DNA from: Parietichytrium sp. I65-24A
Taxonomy: Eukaryota; Sar; Bigyra; Thraustochytrida; Thraustochytriidae
Direction of reading: 5' to 3'
Assembly (NCBI GenBank): GCA_012862575.1
Contig: BLSF01000018.1
Span: 315,680-379,679, forward strand
DNA: 64,000 bases
The notes under the pieces were generated by a model that saw only the letters and a list, made by a program, of their open reading frames with translations, searched no databases and was not told the DNA's origin. Shown here piece after piece: positions 18,590-29,137 of this stretch. A program made the translations under genes and the position numbers. The first letter of the stretch is position 1. The number at the start of each line of letters is the position of its first letter.

Positions 18590-20384
18590 TATCGCCTTTG
18601 AACCTGGACAGCTCAAGAACGCGATAGATAAATCGAAAATTTACATTTTCTGAAATTTCTACAGTTTAAACCTTTCGGTTCCCAGCAAAACGTGACGGAG
18701 ACTCCGACGTCTATGTTCCTGAAAAAACGCTCCCAGTGCTTCCCACACAATCCCTCTCTCCCTTTCCGATTGGAAAACAGAAACACGAATAGTTTTGAAA
18801 AAGTATTTAGAAACTAGAGAACGCGTTTAGAAGCGAGCCTTCAGCCAAGTAAAGAAGAGAATAGAATGAACTAACTCCAAAAACCGTTTCGATGAAACAA
18901 ACTGGTCTTGACCTCCTAGTCCCGCCTAAAAGTTGCAAAGCAAGATCGCGTCATGTGCTAGCATCAGAGCAGGTAACAGGCATCTATCTATTGACAGCGA
19001 TCATGTCAGCCCACTGAAGTGCAAGTTGTTTTACTCCCCTGTTCAGTGAAAATGTATTATCTGTCGGTGCTCCTTCTCACTGACTGAACATGACACTAGT
19101 ACTAGAATTGGAGTAACCAAATTCTGAATTCTGAATTCTGAAGCCACAGTTGCTTGCTTTGGACTGAATTCTGGGATTTTCAGACGGAGACGGGTGAGAA
19201 AATTTGACGTCCAAAAAGTATTCTCTGTGCTTTCAAACAAGGAAAAGCAAGCCAGCATGTATGCAATGTGTTTTCAAGCAAACGGTAGTGCGGCGAAGGC
19301 AGCGAGAATGCTTCCCCACACGCCTTCTTTAGAACATATTATCATCTGACCTGTAGGCCAAGGCTTCAAGGTGTTGTGAAATCTTGGGACAGTGCCAACT
19401 GTAAGCGCAATGGCGAAAGAAGGGAGGAATGCTAGTACAAGGGAGAGAGGACAGAATAGGTGACATGCAAATGGCAATGACAACCTTCTGTCGTGCCAAA
19501 GTTTGCGCTACTTGCAAGGTAAACGGTTTTGGGGTCATGGGAATAGTGACTTGACCGTGAGCTGGGCAGCTCGGACTGGCATTTCAGCTTTCGCCGTTGT
19601 TGTCTGCCACAGATGCAGCTGTCTAACGAACTCTGAATTTCTATAGGACTTCAATACGCTGAAGCAATAAAACAACTTCGCCGTTGGATAGCGTTAGGAT
19701 CGTTCTGGGGAGTCCAAAGGGGTCACTATAGTTGTCTATAGAGCTATCAGAGTGTCGGTACTAGGACTGACGGTGAGCATGGCCAACGGGCCAACAGTGC
19801 ACGAGGAGGTTGGCCCCGCGTGGGTCAGCAAATGTGAAGAAAGGCTGAAGAAAGGCTGAGCCATTGGCAAGAACACCACCGAGGATCGATAGTTGTTAGA
19901 AGCTGGCCACCCACTCCATTCGTTTAAAAGCCATGATGGTTTGTACGTGCCGTCCAGCCGTCCGAATGCAGATGAAAGAAAAGTGCTTGGGCGACGGCCA
20001 ACAACATTTTTGTTTGCAAGGTTTGTGAAAGGTTGCAAAAAGTTGAAATAGCTTCACTGCGGCGATAGATCTTCAACAGCCATGGTGAAGACAAGGGATG
20101 AGTGACTAGAATCATATGGACAAGACGCAGTCAGCTCTTTTGGCGTTCCCTCGCAACGTTGCAAAGAACACACTTTCCTCGAGTCCTAACAAAAGTGAGA
20201 TTCTTTGCTTATTCCTCATCACGATGCACTTGCAGGAGCGGTATGTTCCGCTACCAGTGAAGTACTTTGAGGCTTCTGGCTCTACCAACGGACGGTAGAG
20301 GGCAAGCAAAAGGATACTTTTGACGTCACATCCCAGCAGACCCCATTCGCAAGAAGAAAGCGAGAGCAGCCGGAAACAAGAAAG
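18590..20384. other. Spacer without recognisable gene
   Basis: Short frames only. A GAATTCTGAATTCTGAATTCTG micro-repeat lies near 19119-19142. A TGACGTCA (CRE-like) octamer with one extra flanking base pair of dyad lies near 20319, about 65 bp upstream of the next ATG. Confidence 0.5.
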
Positions 20385-21209
20385 ATGAAGAGTGTGGTAG
20401 CTGTTGTCGCTGCATTGAGCGCTGTGTGCGCGGACGCTGGGTCACTTCGTGACAGCCTCCAGGCCGAGCTTAAGGGCAACAACCCGGTGTGTTACGAAAT
20501 CCTCGATAGTTGGTGGGACAGCCGCGAGAATGAAAAGACTCGCTCTGAGGTCACCGACTTGGACGCCATCTGTGCAAAATGGTCCGATGACCAAGCCCAG
20601 TGCACCTACAAGTCAGAGCGCACAGGCACCCTCACCGATGCAGAGAAAACCGCTTCGTGCACCATGGTTGGAGCCCACAGCTTGAAATGCATCGGAAATC
20701 CTTGCAACCATCTCAACACTGGCGACTGCTCCGTACAGGCTACCGCAGGAACTTGCCGCTGGTACACCTCTTCCGACTTGAAAACAAACAATAACTACTG
20801 GCAGTCGAAAGCTGACCAGGCGACCCAGGACGGCAATACCGACCTTGCAGATGAATACTTGGCAAGGAAACTCCCTGGCTTTGGTTGCTACCGCAACCCT
20901 TGCAACCAGGCTGGGCTTGGAAAATCTCCGCAACGTGACTGCAACAGTGGCGACTTTGATGTCCCAAGTCTCTTCACCTGTACCTGGTGCAAGGGCGCTG
21001 GTGATGCGCGCTTGAAGGGCCAGGGAATGGGTTGCCAGGCAACCACCGTTACGACCACCGCGGCTTGCGCCCCTGTGAATTCTGCTTCAGTTACAAAGAG
21101 CTCAATTTACGAAAGCGTGAGTGACAGCAACTGCCAGTGCTCCAACGACTACTCCACTTGCGAGCAGATCATCTCTGGCAGGGCTGGCGAGTACAAACAA
21201 CGTTACTAA
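20385..21209 (+). CDS. Secreted 18-cysteine protein, paralogue 2
   Basis: The product has 274 residues and is the paralogue of the gene at 13928. The signal peptide (about 1-18, ending CADAG) is followed at once by SLRDSLQAEL. All 18 mature cysteines, the CYEILDSWW opening, both NPCN modules, TCTWC and NCQCSNDY are shared. The C-terminus differs (EYKQRY versus KRFPSSG). It is a single exon. The TGACGTCA motif upstream may be a bZIP site. Function is unknown; strong conservation of every cysteine shows that both copies are under constraint. Confidence 0.85.
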   Translation: MKSVVAVVAALSAVCADAGSLRDSLQAELKGNNPVCYEILDSWWDSRENEKTRSEVTDLDAICAKWSDDQAQCTYKSERTGTLTDAEKTASCTMVGAHSLKCIGNPCNHLNTGDCSVQATAGTCRWYTSSDLKTNNNYWQSKADQATQDGNTDLADEYLARKLPGFGCYRNPCNQAGLGKSPQRDCNSGDFDVPSLFTCTWCKGAGDARLKGQGMGCQATTVTTTAACAPVNSASVTKSSIYESVSDSNCQCSNDYSTCEQIISGRAGEYKQRY

Positions 21210-21473
21210 GTACAAATAAATACATATATATATACACATATCATCCTCGTTTCAGGATATCGACAACGAAACACAAAAGAATACAACAAGAACCAACACT
21301 TTACACGCACGGCGTCTGTTCACGAAGCCGCACTTACTGTTAGTACCGTCAATGGAAGTTGATGACGCAATGAGCGGAAGAAATTCATGCAACACGGAGA
21401 AACAATGATGCATGTGAACAAAAACAAATCATGAATATTCATGAACAAGAGAATTATTCCTTTTCATTCTTTT

Positions 21474-21727
21474 TCATTCCTTTTCATTCCTTATGTTCCC
21501 TTTGTTCTTCTTGTTCTCTGGAACTTGAATCTGAGAAGATGATTTGCTGTGCGATTTCCAGCGCGGTGTCGGCGAGTCTTCGGAAAGCTGACGCTGAAGA
21601 ATAGCTTCAATTTCATCAGGAAGCTGCGGACACGCCCATACTTCATCCCCAGCATGCGCGTGCTCAAACATCATCTTTGAATTTATAGGCTCCTTGCCTT
21701 TCATCATTGGAATGAAACCCAGCATGT
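21474..21727 (-). CDS. Possible C-terminal gene fragment at gap
   Basis: The frame reads MLGFIPMMKGKEP and continues for 84 codons with a balanced composition (AHAGDEVWACPQLPDEIEAIL) to a stop at 21474. It is open into the N at 21728, and beyond that base the frame is not the same DNA. It could be the end of a gene carried only by the left contig, or chance. No family is recognised. Confidence 0.25.
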
Positions 21728-21728
21728 N
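21728..21728. other. Scaffold joint (single N)
   Basis: The right contig starts with a repeat of 21251-21345, then continues with sequence unrelated to 21346-21727. This fits two haplotypes, one with extra sequence after 21345. Confidence 0.9.
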
Positions 21729-23539
21729 TTCAGGATATCGACAACGAAACACAAAAGAATACAACAAGAACCAACACTTTACACGCACGGCGTCTGTTCA
21801 CGAAGCCGCACTTACTGTTAGTATCTGGGAATTGCATCTCTTGAAGTCTCAAAAAAGAGACCGATCCTTTCCGATATGTTCTTTTGTTCGATGCGGCCCA
21901 AATGAGAAGTGTAGCTTTCTTTTGTTCGCTGGAAGTCCCATGACGTCTTCTCTGATTGACATGTCCTGAAGCGTGGCTCGCCAGTGTCGGTCAAATTCCA
22001 CGTAAACTTCCACGTCTAGTACACACTACCCCACTGCTCCTACACTACTTTCTAAAATACCATATACAAACCACCCACCCCACTATGCCACTATTAAAGC
22101 TTTCCTTTATGTGAGGGTATGTTCATTAAAACTTCTCTTGAAATACTATACTGACTATGAGTATTATCTATCTATGGTTAGTACTCTGTACCGCCCTCGT
22201 CATGGTGGGCGATTTTTTTTTTCAGAGCCGTTGCGTGACTCTGAAGTTCAAAAGTTCAAGTTCACTAAAACAGACAAGTAAAATGTTTTCACAGTCATTC
22301 AATCAAAAACTCAAGTTTATTTTATTTATACACTCGAGTTTTGTTAAAATGTTTGAAATAAATGGATATAATTCATTTATACTATGTGAAAAGCAAAGGG
22401 AATCAATGGATGGATGGATGAAAGAAATGAAGAATGAATGCGGAATTTGTGAAGATGTCCTAGCTGCTAGTCAATTGCTCTGGGAGAGGTCCCGGATTTG
22501 CCAGACGGTGAAAACGGGCCGTAGCAGATGGGTCATGTTTTATTCTCTTTTTCTTTCTACCGCTGAGACGGTGGCACCATGTCGGACTAGCACAGGACAC
22601 CTTGGTCAACTCATGTCGTCTTGGCCTCTTCTGAGATCGTGTTTCTCTACGTGCAGTATTTGCGCGCTCGAAAGGAGATGGAGATGGAGATGGAGATATG
22701 GAGATATGGAGATATGGAGATATGGAGATGGCAGGCTCAGTGAGTGAGTCAGAGTTTATGGGCAGGAGAGCTGTCCTATGTGAAGGAGGCCGGATGGTGG
22801 AAACTGGATGATTTCCGCGAACGTTGGCTCTTTACTGAATTTTGCAAAGGCATCCCAGACGAAAGAGACGAAAGAAGGAAGGAAGGTTTGTTGGTTGAGA
22901 CCGTTCCCTTCAACCAACCTTGTCGTTCTTTGCAGGATTTACGAATGCAGAAAGGCATAATTGCAGTGTTGCAGGACTGCTAACTTGGACATTTGATTGG
23001 CGGCGCCTAGGGGCAGATAGTCTGCGTTGGCCCAATTATCCATCCCGTGCCACACCAAAGCGGCGAAAGAAATACTCTCCACCTCGGATGCAGTAGGTTG
23101 ACCAAGCTCCTCCGAGGCACGCCAAGTAGGACGAACTTAGAAGTTGGAAGATGGACAGCGCAAGGCGATAACAGCGAGTGCAGGATTGGCGCCGTGCGAT
23201 TGTCTGATTGTCTGATCATGTCTAATCGTCTGAATGCCTGTGCAAGAGAGTGTGAGTTGTAGCAATAGTCAGCTCAGGCAGACCGTGCCCGATCAGGCCA
23301 AACAGCGATTACTGGTATTGTGGGTGATCATTTATTTTCCGCCACGCAGAGCAATAACACTGTGCAGACACCGTGTATGCCAGTGTCTCAATCTGCGAGG
23401 AAACAAGGGAAAGAAGACTCGGACGCACGGCCCCAAGCGGATCAGGCTGAAGTCGTGAAAGGCTGCGTGGTGGGCGCTGCTTGGGCCAGCTTGTGCAGAT
23501 CTGGCGAGCGCTGCAGCGTTTTAGATCGCCGTCTGCATC

Positions 23540-25930
23540 ATGGATGTCGATGCGCTTCAAATGCAAATTGACTTTCTCGATGGTCTTGTCCGTCAGAAAG
23601 ATGAGGAGCTCGAGCTGGCGGCAAAGCTCGGGCAAGCTCTTGTGCGGAAGGAGACCAAGCAAGCAGATGCTTTAGATCGCGCAAAACTCCGCATTCGAGA
23701 CCTTGAGGAGGAGCTGGCTCGTCTCAAACAAAAGGAGCGAACCGAAGTGGAGGCTGAAAATGATAGCTTGCGAGCGGAAGTACAAAAGTGGGAGGACGAA
23801 TGCTTCAAGCTCCAGTACGAGTTAAAGAGGAAAGAGCTTCAGATTGAGAGTCTGAACTTGAAATCGCCAGGAGCCAATGACGATTTAATTGAAGAGAAGA
23901 ACAAAGAAATCGCCAAACTGGAAGCGAGGATTACACGGTCTGTCAGAGAGCACGAGCAAGCAACAGCCAAGCTGGTAGACGAACATCGAGAAGAGATCGA
24001 AGAGCTCAAGCGAGGGAACGCCGAGCAGCTCCAAGCGTACGTTCGCGCGTCTGAGGAGGAAACAAAAAAATTGATGCTCAGCATGGAAACGCAGCTTCAG
24101 AGTCTCCGGGACGAGATTAAGGAGAAGTTCCAGGAAGAGAGAGCGGCACCAGACCTTGACGGCGAGGAATCTAAGAGGGACTCCACTGCGTGCGTGAGCA
24201 AACTGTCCAAGTTTGAGGAAACGTGCAGACGATACTCCAGGCAGCATATGGACCAGTTCAGTAGCTTTTCGTCCAAGCATTCTAGTGCGCGTCGGCAAGA
24301 TACTTCCGTTCTGTCATTCGCCTCCAAGTTTTCCACAGACACTTTGGAGCTTGACCTTGACTTGGGTGGGGACGAGGACTACATGTTTGACATGAATGCT
24401 GGTGAGAACACCATCGCAGAGGGGGAGGAGGAAGCAAAGTTTGCGTCGCAAGATGCAGACGACGAAGCTCTAGACTCAGCAGCGACTGTTTGTCCAGCTT
24501 TAGAATCTAGTCAAACCATCGAGGAGGAAGAGTCCTCTAGCACCCAGAAGACCGAGGAGGATTGCCAATCTGCCGCACTTCCTCAACAACTTTCGGTCGG
24601 AGTGATTGTCGCGCCAATATCTCTCTCCAACGAAGCCGATTCAAAGTCGGACGAATCTCCTGGAGAATTGCCCCAACTCTCTCCAAGAACTTCCTTACGG
24701 TCCTCCAATTCGGATGCCGGAAGCGTGATAAGTGCTGCGACACCTAGTCACAGCAAGTCCGCTCTGGGGGCTCCGCAAAGATTGGCGAAGAGACTCTTCC
24801 ACCACGGAAGTTCCGGTATGAGCTCTACGACCTCTGTTGATTCGGAGTACTCGACCGGGCTGTGGAGAGATGCGATGAAAACAAAGGCCATGGTCCTTGT
24901 TGTGGACAAGCCTAACAGCAACAAGGGCAGTAAGCTGAAAAATTGGAGCGAGAGGTTCTGCCTTTTCGTTCGTAACGCGATTTTTGTCTTCCGCAGCGAA
25001 AGTGATGCAATCAAATACAGCGCTTGCGAGGCATTGCGGTCAAATAACAATACCCCTTCGAAGGCTTGCCCAAAGCCTTTATTGCGATACGACCTAAGCA
25101 AAGTGGACGTTAGGGTGATTCGGCGTGCGATGGCGCAAGGCCAAAAGAGCGATGCTAGAAGCTCGATGATTTCATGGCTCAAACATCGTAGCAATGCTGG
25201 ACTTTTGGAGGAGAAGGAGGCCGGAAAGATTGGCAAAGGCAGAGATATGTACCGAATTCAACTCGTGGAGAAAGACTTGAACGCAAACAGGTCCGGCGGG
25301 ACGTTGCACGAGGACGGTCATACGTCATATAGCACGAGGTCGACGCGAAGCGGCAGTAGCAGTGCTGGCCGTAGCTTCGTCTCGTCCTTTTCTGATGATG
25401 ACATGAACAGCGTCCGGGATGAGAGTGTATCCGTAAACCCAACATCTTTGTACATAGGGTTTTCATCGGAAGCTGAGCGGGTGCAATGGGTGGAAGCACT
25501 CACCACCGAAGCTGGGTGCAGCATGTATGACGCTGGACCGTTGTGGATACATGACAAGAGGCATGTCGGAAGTAACAGTAAGAAGGATGTCGATTGGGTA
25601 AAGAGATACGCGGTTGTCACTTGCGAGAAACTGGAGCTCTATGAGAGCGGCTCCGACAAGCTGAAGGAAACCATTGCCCTGGTCGGTGCTAAGGTGGAAC
25701 CGGCTTATACTGCGCACATTTTCATATCGCACAAAGCGCATCAAAAACAGCTCATCACGCTCCGCGCTTTCGATGGGACCGAGCGCAACTGGTGGGTTGG
25801 AGCGCTTCGAATCTCTGCCAACCCAAAGGGGAGCTTGGAAAGTAAGAAAGGGAAAAAGACCTGTGCTCGCTTGGAGTTTACTGAACCGGGCACCCCTTTG
25901 AACCTGTCGAATCCTTCGCAAGCAGCATGA
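23540..25930 (+). CDS. Coiled-coil/PH protein with CC1-box-like motif
   Basis: The product has 796 residues in a single exon. Residues about 5-200 form a long coiled coil. Near its start ELELAAKLGQALVRKE (AAKLG at 27-31) fits the AAxxG CC1 box by which BICD, BICDR and Spindly adaptors bind dynein light intermediate chain. Residues 205-440 are acidic and Ser-rich. Two PH-like domains follow. The first (about 443-658) is split by Ser-rich insertions and ends FSSEAERVQWVEAL. The second (about 665-760) runs from GPLWIHDKRH to the closing Trp helix NWWVGAL. The inferred role is a phosphoinositide-binding adaptor linking membranes to dynein. The adaptor assignment rests on one short motif; coiled coil plus PH is secure. 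Confidence 0.8.
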   Translation: MDVDALQMQIDFLDGLVRQKDEELELAAKLGQALVRKETKQADALDRAKLRIRDLEEELARLKQKERTEVEAENDSLRAEVQKWEDECFKLQYELKRKELQIESLNLKSPGANDDLIEEKNKEIAKLEARITRSVREHEQATAKLVDEHREEIEELKRGNAEQLQAYVRASEEETKKLMLSMETQLQSLRDEIKEKFQEERAAPDLDGEESKRDSTACVSKLSKFEETCRRYSRQHMDQFSSFSSKHSSARRQDTSVLSFASKFSTDTLELDLDLGGDEDYMFDMNAGENTIAEGEEEAKFASQDADDEALDSAATVCPALESSQTIEEEESSSTQKTEEDCQSAALPQQLSVGVIVAPISLSNEADSKSDESPGELPQLSPRTSLRSSNSDAGSVISAATPSHSKSALGAPQRLAKRLFHHGSSGMSSTTSVDSEYSTGLWRDAMKTKAMVLVVDKPNSNKGSKLKNWSERFCLFVRNAIFVFRSESDAIKYSACEALRSNNNTPSKACPKPLLRYDLSKVDVRVIRRAMAQGQKSDARSSMISWLKHRSNAGLLEEKEAGKIGKGRDMYRIQLVEKDLNANRSGGTLHEDGHTSYSTRSTRSGSSSAGRSFVSSFSDDDMNSVRDESVSVNPTSLYIGFSSEAERVQWVEALTTEAGCSMYDAGPLWIHDKRHVGSNSKKDVDWVKRYAVVTCEKLELYESGSDKLKETIALVGAKVEPAYTAHIFISHKAHQKQLITLRAFDGTERNWWVGALRISANPKGSLESKKGKKTCARLEFTEPGTPLNLSNPSQAA

Positions 25931-26221
25931 TTTCCAAATACATACATGCATATCTCGGAGCACATATTTTATGATAATATAAATATTTTCTCGCTTTCTC
26001 GAGCGAAAATACATATACCTGTTCTAGCAGCACATATTCAACTCGTTATTTCTCTTTCAGGTGTAGCCAAGGGAATTGCTCAGACAACGAGAGAGCTTAG
26101 TCGTTCGCCCTTGCTTGCAGTCAAGTATAGAGACTCCGCTTCTGAAGTGGATCGGCATATATTCGAAGCGCTTGGAAAAAATAAAGGGTACAAAAAAATG
26201 ACAAGCAGTTTTCAGGAGCAA

Positions 26222-28801
26222 TTACACGCTCAATAGTCCGGTACACAAAAGCAGGTTGGCAGCATTCACATCTTCGTCCACGCTCGAGTTTTGTACGTGA
26301 TAAGACCCATCACGATTCATATTATTTTTTACCTCCGCCGGCGCATTCGAAATAAACTGAAGCCCCATGTGGTCCCACACATAAACCTTTTGTCCCTTTT
26401 CGAACGGCGGCCGAGATGCAAGTTTGGAAGCAACATCGACAGACCTAGGACCAAGCATATGGTCGAATTCTTTCACAAGCTCGTCAAAGGTTGGCCGTTC
26501 AGAAGGCTCAACGCTCCAGCATGCTTCGATCAGTGCTGCAAGACTCTCTGGGATAGCGGAATCGATGGCAGGGCGGTACTCGTCGTTTGTGACTTTATCG
26601 ATGAGCTGAATCAGATTCCACGAGGAAGGGAACACTGGCCCGTCGTGCAACATTTGCCATAGAACGATTGCAAAGGAGTACACATCCACCGCCGGGGTGA
26701 TAGCGTCCCGATCCTGGGTGAATAGCTCAGGAGCCGTGTAGCTAGGTGTCCCACCTTCTTGCCCACCAGTCGATGGTGCACGGACAGCGCTGTGAATGGT
26801 TCTCGAGACGCCCAAATCGCAAATTTTAATGTTCCAAGCTTTGTCCAAAAGCAGGTTTTCGGGCTTGATGTCGAAGTGAATCATGTTTCTACTGTGGATA
26901 TAGCTACAGCCGCTGCAAATTTGCTGAGTCCATTGCAGTAGAGTTGCAATGGAGGTCCCGCTCTGGAAAGGCGGGGCGTGAGTTTTTCTGCAAGCCAAAA
27001 AGGATGCAATACTTGTTTGTGCGCGCTCCATAATGAGCATCCGCCGAACCCCCTGGGGCTTGGACTCGGAAGCCATCATTCCATACAGTCTGATGATATT
27101 CGGATGCTTGAGGGCTTGCAAGTTGCGCAGCTCGCGCTCGAAAGAATTCTTGGAGCGCCCACCTAAGAACTCCTTCACGGCGACTTCTGAATTTTGAAAG
27201 GTTCCCTCGTAGACTTTTCCGTGCGCTCCTTTTCCGATCAGCTTGCCAAGCTGAACTTCGCTAGGGCTGATGGTAAATTCTGTGGACGCTTGACTATCAT
27301 TGTCTTCCTCTGACATTTCCTGTGAGGATGCAGGCTGACTTTCATGGTCATTACCAGCAAGCTTTCCGGAGCCCTTTCCTCGAACTCTCATAAGAGAGAC
27401 CTCAAAGCCGCCAATGGTTGCACCAAATGTACGAGAAGCATGAGTGTCTGGGCCAAGCTCAAGATCGTACCGTCCCGACTGTGCCTTTCCGTCCTTGCGC
27501 TTTGTGAGGCACAAGTATATAACGAATGCAAAGATAACTAACAAGGGAACCACTGCGACCCACACACCATCTGTTGACTGCGTCGGATCTGAGTAGTCCG
27601 TCTCCGGAACGTCTACGTCTGTATCATCGTGTGTGTTGTTGTCGCCATCAACAGGTCCAGCCCCGTCACCTTCGTCGATTATCGTATCATTTACAAAAAC
27701 TGGCACAACAGGCTCATATTCGCATGTAGCTCGAAATACGGTACCTTCGACACCAAAGACGTCCTCGGCCCCAGAACAATTTTGGCCGCGCTCAGAAAAC
27801 GGCCAAAACGAATCATCATCGGTGATGACACAATCTCCAAGAAACGCGTAGACATTTTCGGGTGCGCGCCTGGCCTCGTCGACGTTGCAGGTGCCGCGAA
27901 AGGACACGACTTTGCCATCAATATTTGTTGTGAGGCACATCGCCTGCCTATATTCTAGTTTGTAGTTCTCAATGGATGTGTAGAGCTGTGACGGGCCGCG
28001 CATGTCAGATATCAAGAGATCAGTTCTATTCAACGGTATTTCACATCCGATAAAACCATCAAAAGCGCTCCTGTCGACTTGTGCGACTCGAAGAATAGGG
28101 TACTGTTCAATCACCATGTCATCCTCTGCAGCAGCGCTGTCTTCTTCCGCCGCCGCGGCTTTGTCAGGAACGTTATCGTTCGCTGTGTCAAATGAGGCGG
28201 CCTCTTGCTCCAGATTCACGTAAGACACCGAGCACCCAAAATGAAATTCTGCCGCGCCGTCCACAATTTCATCTTTTTCGCTCGAAGGGATCTGGAGGCA
28301 ATTTGTGTAAAACATCTCCGTGATGCTCTCCAGGTATGTTGTACCATTGATCACCACCGGCACAGCTTCCGTCGATGCCGACCCGCGCAGCTGCAGCTTG
28401 CCCACAACGCCATTCATCGCAACCTCGCCTTCGCATTCTCCGTCAAGGAATCCTTCCAGCACGATCGCCATGAACATTTCCGACGCACCCGTTTCCGAGG
28501 TGTTTGCCCACGGCACACAAAATGCCCGCATGGACATTGCATCTCGAAATTCGCCTTCAAAGTTGCTCCTCAGCCCAGTCAGCGCATACGGGAACCGCGT
28601 TGCCGTCTTCTGGCAGAACCCGGAAACCACCTGGAACCCGGCCGTCCAGTCATACTTGGGATCCGTCCCCTGGCTGCGCAGTCTCGGGCACTGACCATCC
28701 TCCACGCGGTTGATCGACGCCACGTACTTGTACGACTTGGCCTCGTAGATCAGACCCTTCGTGGAGAACTCTTCTTTGCTCGCCACCACACTCGCCGACA
28801 T
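26222..28801 (-). CDS. Receptor-type TKL protein kinase
   Basis: The product has 859 residues. The ATG at 28801 was chosen because the frame upstream is only a Lys/Arg/Glu repeat without ATG. Residues 1-410 are a Cys-containing ectodomain with N-glycosylation sites (NTS, NGT, NRT, NCS). A single TM helix spans about 413-432 (WVAVVPLLVIFAFVIYL), then KRK. The kinase domain is at about 515-790, with glycine loop GKGAHGKV, Lys543 in AVKEF, catalytic loop HFDIKPEN, DLG in place of DFG, and GTPSYTAPEL. HFD instead of HRD is a non-RD kinase loop. The fold fits the TKL group. Oddly, no N-terminal signal peptide is visible, so a 5' exon may be missing or the TM acts as signal anchor. Confidence 0.85.
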   Translation of the reverse strand: MSASVVASKEEFSTKGLIYEAKSYKYVASINRVEDGQCPRLRSQGTDPKYDWTAGFQVVSGFCQKTATRFPYALTGLRSNFEGEFRDAMSMRAFCVPWANTSETGASEMFMAIVLEGFLDGECEGEVAMNGVVGKLQLRGSASTEAVPVVINGTTYLESITEMFYTNCLQIPSSEKDEIVDGAAEFHFGCSVSYVNLEQEAASFDTANDNVPDKAAAAEEDSAAAEDDMVIEQYPILRVAQVDRSAFDGFIGCEIPLNRTDLLISDMRGPSQLYTSIENYKLEYRQAMCLTTNIDGKVVSFRGTCNVDEARRAPENVYAFLGDCVITDDDSFWPFSERGQNCSGAEDVFGVEGTVFRATCEYEPVVPVFVNDTIIDEGDGAGPVDGDNNTHDDTDVDVPETDYSDPTQSTDGVWVAVVPLLVIFAFVIYLCLTKRKDGKAQSGRYDLELGPDTHASRTFGATIGGFEVSLMRVRGKGSGKLAGNDHESQPASSQEMSEEDNDSQASTEFTISPSEVQLGKLIGKGAHGKVYEGTFQNSEVAVKEFLGGRSKNSFERELRNLQALKHPNIIRLYGMMASESKPQGVRRMLIMERAQTSIASFLACRKTHAPPFQSGTSIATLLQWTQQICSGCSYIHSRNMIHFDIKPENLLLDKAWNIKICDLGVSRTIHSAVRAPSTGGQEGGTPSYTAPELFTQDRDAITPAVDVYSFAIVLWQMLHDGPVFPSSWNLIQLIDKVTNDEYRPAIDSAIPESLAALIEACWSVEPSERPTFDELVKEFDHMLGPRSVDVASKLASRPPFEKGQKVYVWDHMGLQFISNAPAEVKNNMNRDGSYHVQNSSVDEDVNAANLLLCTGLLSV

Positions 28802-29104
28802 CCTCCTCCTCCCTCTCTCTCTCTCTCTCTCTCTTTTTATACTCTTGTCCTTGTCCTTGTCCTTGGCCTTGGCCACGTTCCCGCAACGAGGAGTTGCGGA
28901 ATGCCCACCTTCTTAGAAAGCACTCACAGGATCGCCCTCCCTCTCAAAAGTGGTGAGTGCGCGTGGCGGGATGATGTGTGGATGAGGAGTGTCACTCGCA
29001 GAATTCGGCGAGTGTACTCGCTGAGAGGAGAGGTGGATGCAGAGATTGGCTGCTGTTGTAAGGGGGAGACAGACAAAGAGAGAGAGACAAAGAGAGACAA
29101 AGAC

Positions 29105-29137
<33 letters not shown>

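Larger units (their letters stand above)
21210..23539. other. Spacer with scaffold joint and repeats
   Basis: A 95-bp duplicated stretch (21251-21345 and 21729-21823) brackets the N at 21728. Minisatellite GGAGAT(AT)GGAGAT runs at about 22676-22733. The 196-residue frame at 22157-22747 runs through that low-complexity DNA and is not accepted as a gene. Confidence 0.5.

Noticed and set aside
22157-22747. 196-codon open frame on the plus strand
   Set aside because: It runs through AT-rich DNA and a GGAGAT minisatellite, with low-complexity Trp/Arg/Tyr runs and no domain. It is probably a chance frame.
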